NCBI GenBank assembly: GCA_002366685.1
Contig: DFBP01000016.1
Span: 348 to 14,189 of the forward strand
DNA: 13,842 nt
Reading direction: 5' to 3'
From: Rhodobacterales bacterium UBA3077
GTDB taxonomy: Bacteria > Pseudomonadota > Alphaproteobacteria > Rhodobacterales > Rhodobacteraceae
This document shows, piece after piece, positions 13,703 to 13,842 of the stretch (within the stretch, counting starts at the first letter, position 1; each line of letters begins with the position of its first letter). The notes under the pieces are model-generated. The model saw only the letters and a program-made list of their open reading frames with translations. It had not been told where the DNA came from and did no database searches. Both the position numbers and the translations under genes were made by a program.

Positions 13703-13842
13703 CTGGATACGAAAATGAAAGGGGCTGTCCTAGATAGCCAATATTGGGGTTACTTCTGGGCTCTGGCTCGTGATGATCGACCTTGGATCGGGCAGGCCCC
13801 ACCGGGGGTCGCCTTCACTTATGCACCGGGGCGCGGCGGCAA
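13703..13842 (+). mobile_element. IS66-family transposase (TnpC) gene fragment, cut by the window edge
   Basis: An open frame in phase with the ATG at 13715 encodes VLD, then GYFWALARDDRPW (13748-13786), a short linker, PPGVAFTYAPGRGG and runs off the window. This is the conserved central part of IS66 TnpC proteins, which typically read VLDPG-TKTGYFWALARDDRPWGG followed by PP-V-F-Y-PGRG. Here the PG-TKT segment is replaced by SQYW, and the upstream half with the first catalytic aspartate region (DETPVP) is absent, because phnM ends at 13701. So this is a 5'-truncated remnant, unlikely to be active, whose continuation lies outside the window. Recognition is from remembered family sequence. Confidence 0.75.

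Noticed and set aside
1..13842. CRISPR arrays, tRNA or rRNA genes, replication origins, toxin-antitoxin pairs
   Set aside because: No regularly spaced repeats, cloverleaf-like segments or matching small genes were seen on either strand by eye.

Overview
The window is a nearly complete carbon-phosphorus (C-P) lyase (phn) locus for phosphonate uptake and breakdown. Gene order, protein sequences and moderate-to-high GC point to an alphaproteobacterium, most likely of the Rhodobacterales/Roseobacter group. Typical traits of that group are two PhnE permeases, a hexapeptide acetyltransferase after them, and a DUF1045 protein next to phnN. That placement rests on recalled family features; no search was run.

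Layout: (1) 4-4711, plus strand: phnC, phnD, phnE1, phnE2 (ABC phosphonate importer), then a hexapeptide-repeat acetyltransferase translationally coupled to phnE2. A perfect-stem hairpin with a short T run lies between phnD and phnE1. (2) 4715-6721, minus strand: a divergent PhnM paralogue and the GntR/HutC regulator phnF. (3) 6734-6782: a compact intergenic region with an inverted repeat and several GTCTAG/GTATAGAC half-sites, the likely PhnF operator. (4) 6783-11778, plus strand: phnG-H-I-J-K-L-N, tightly packed with overlapping or near-abutting junctions. (5) 11753-12421, minus strand: a DUF1045 protein with two HxT motifs (2H phosphoesterase-like) that overlaps the end of phnN. (6) 12547-13701, plus strand: canonical phnM behind its own 125-nt intergenic region, which holds a degenerate Pho-box-like repeat. 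(7) 13703 to the right edge: a piece of an IS66-family transposase gene, so the locus borders a mobile-element remnant.

How the genes work together: PhnD captures phosphonate in the periplasm and PhnE1/E2/C import it. PhnG-H-I-L with a nucleotide form a ribose 1-phosphonate triphosphate, PhnM removes pyrophosphate, and the radical-SAM enzyme PhnJ, working with PhnG-H-I-K, cleaves the C-P bond to leave 5-phosphoribosyl 1,2-cyclic phosphate. In E. coli the metallo-beta-lactamase-fold enzyme PhnP opens that cyclic phosphate and PhnN makes PRPP. No phnP is present here; the DUF1045 protein is the obvious candidate to do the step.

The locus as a whole is a known system. The less-explained parts are the PhnM paralogue with changed active-site neighbours, the DUF1045 protein (also with a damaged-looking start), the large extracytoplasmic insertion in PhnE2, and the non-GNAT acetyltransferase. 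No RNA genes or CRISPR arrays were seen, and no stretch over 300 nt lacks a gene.
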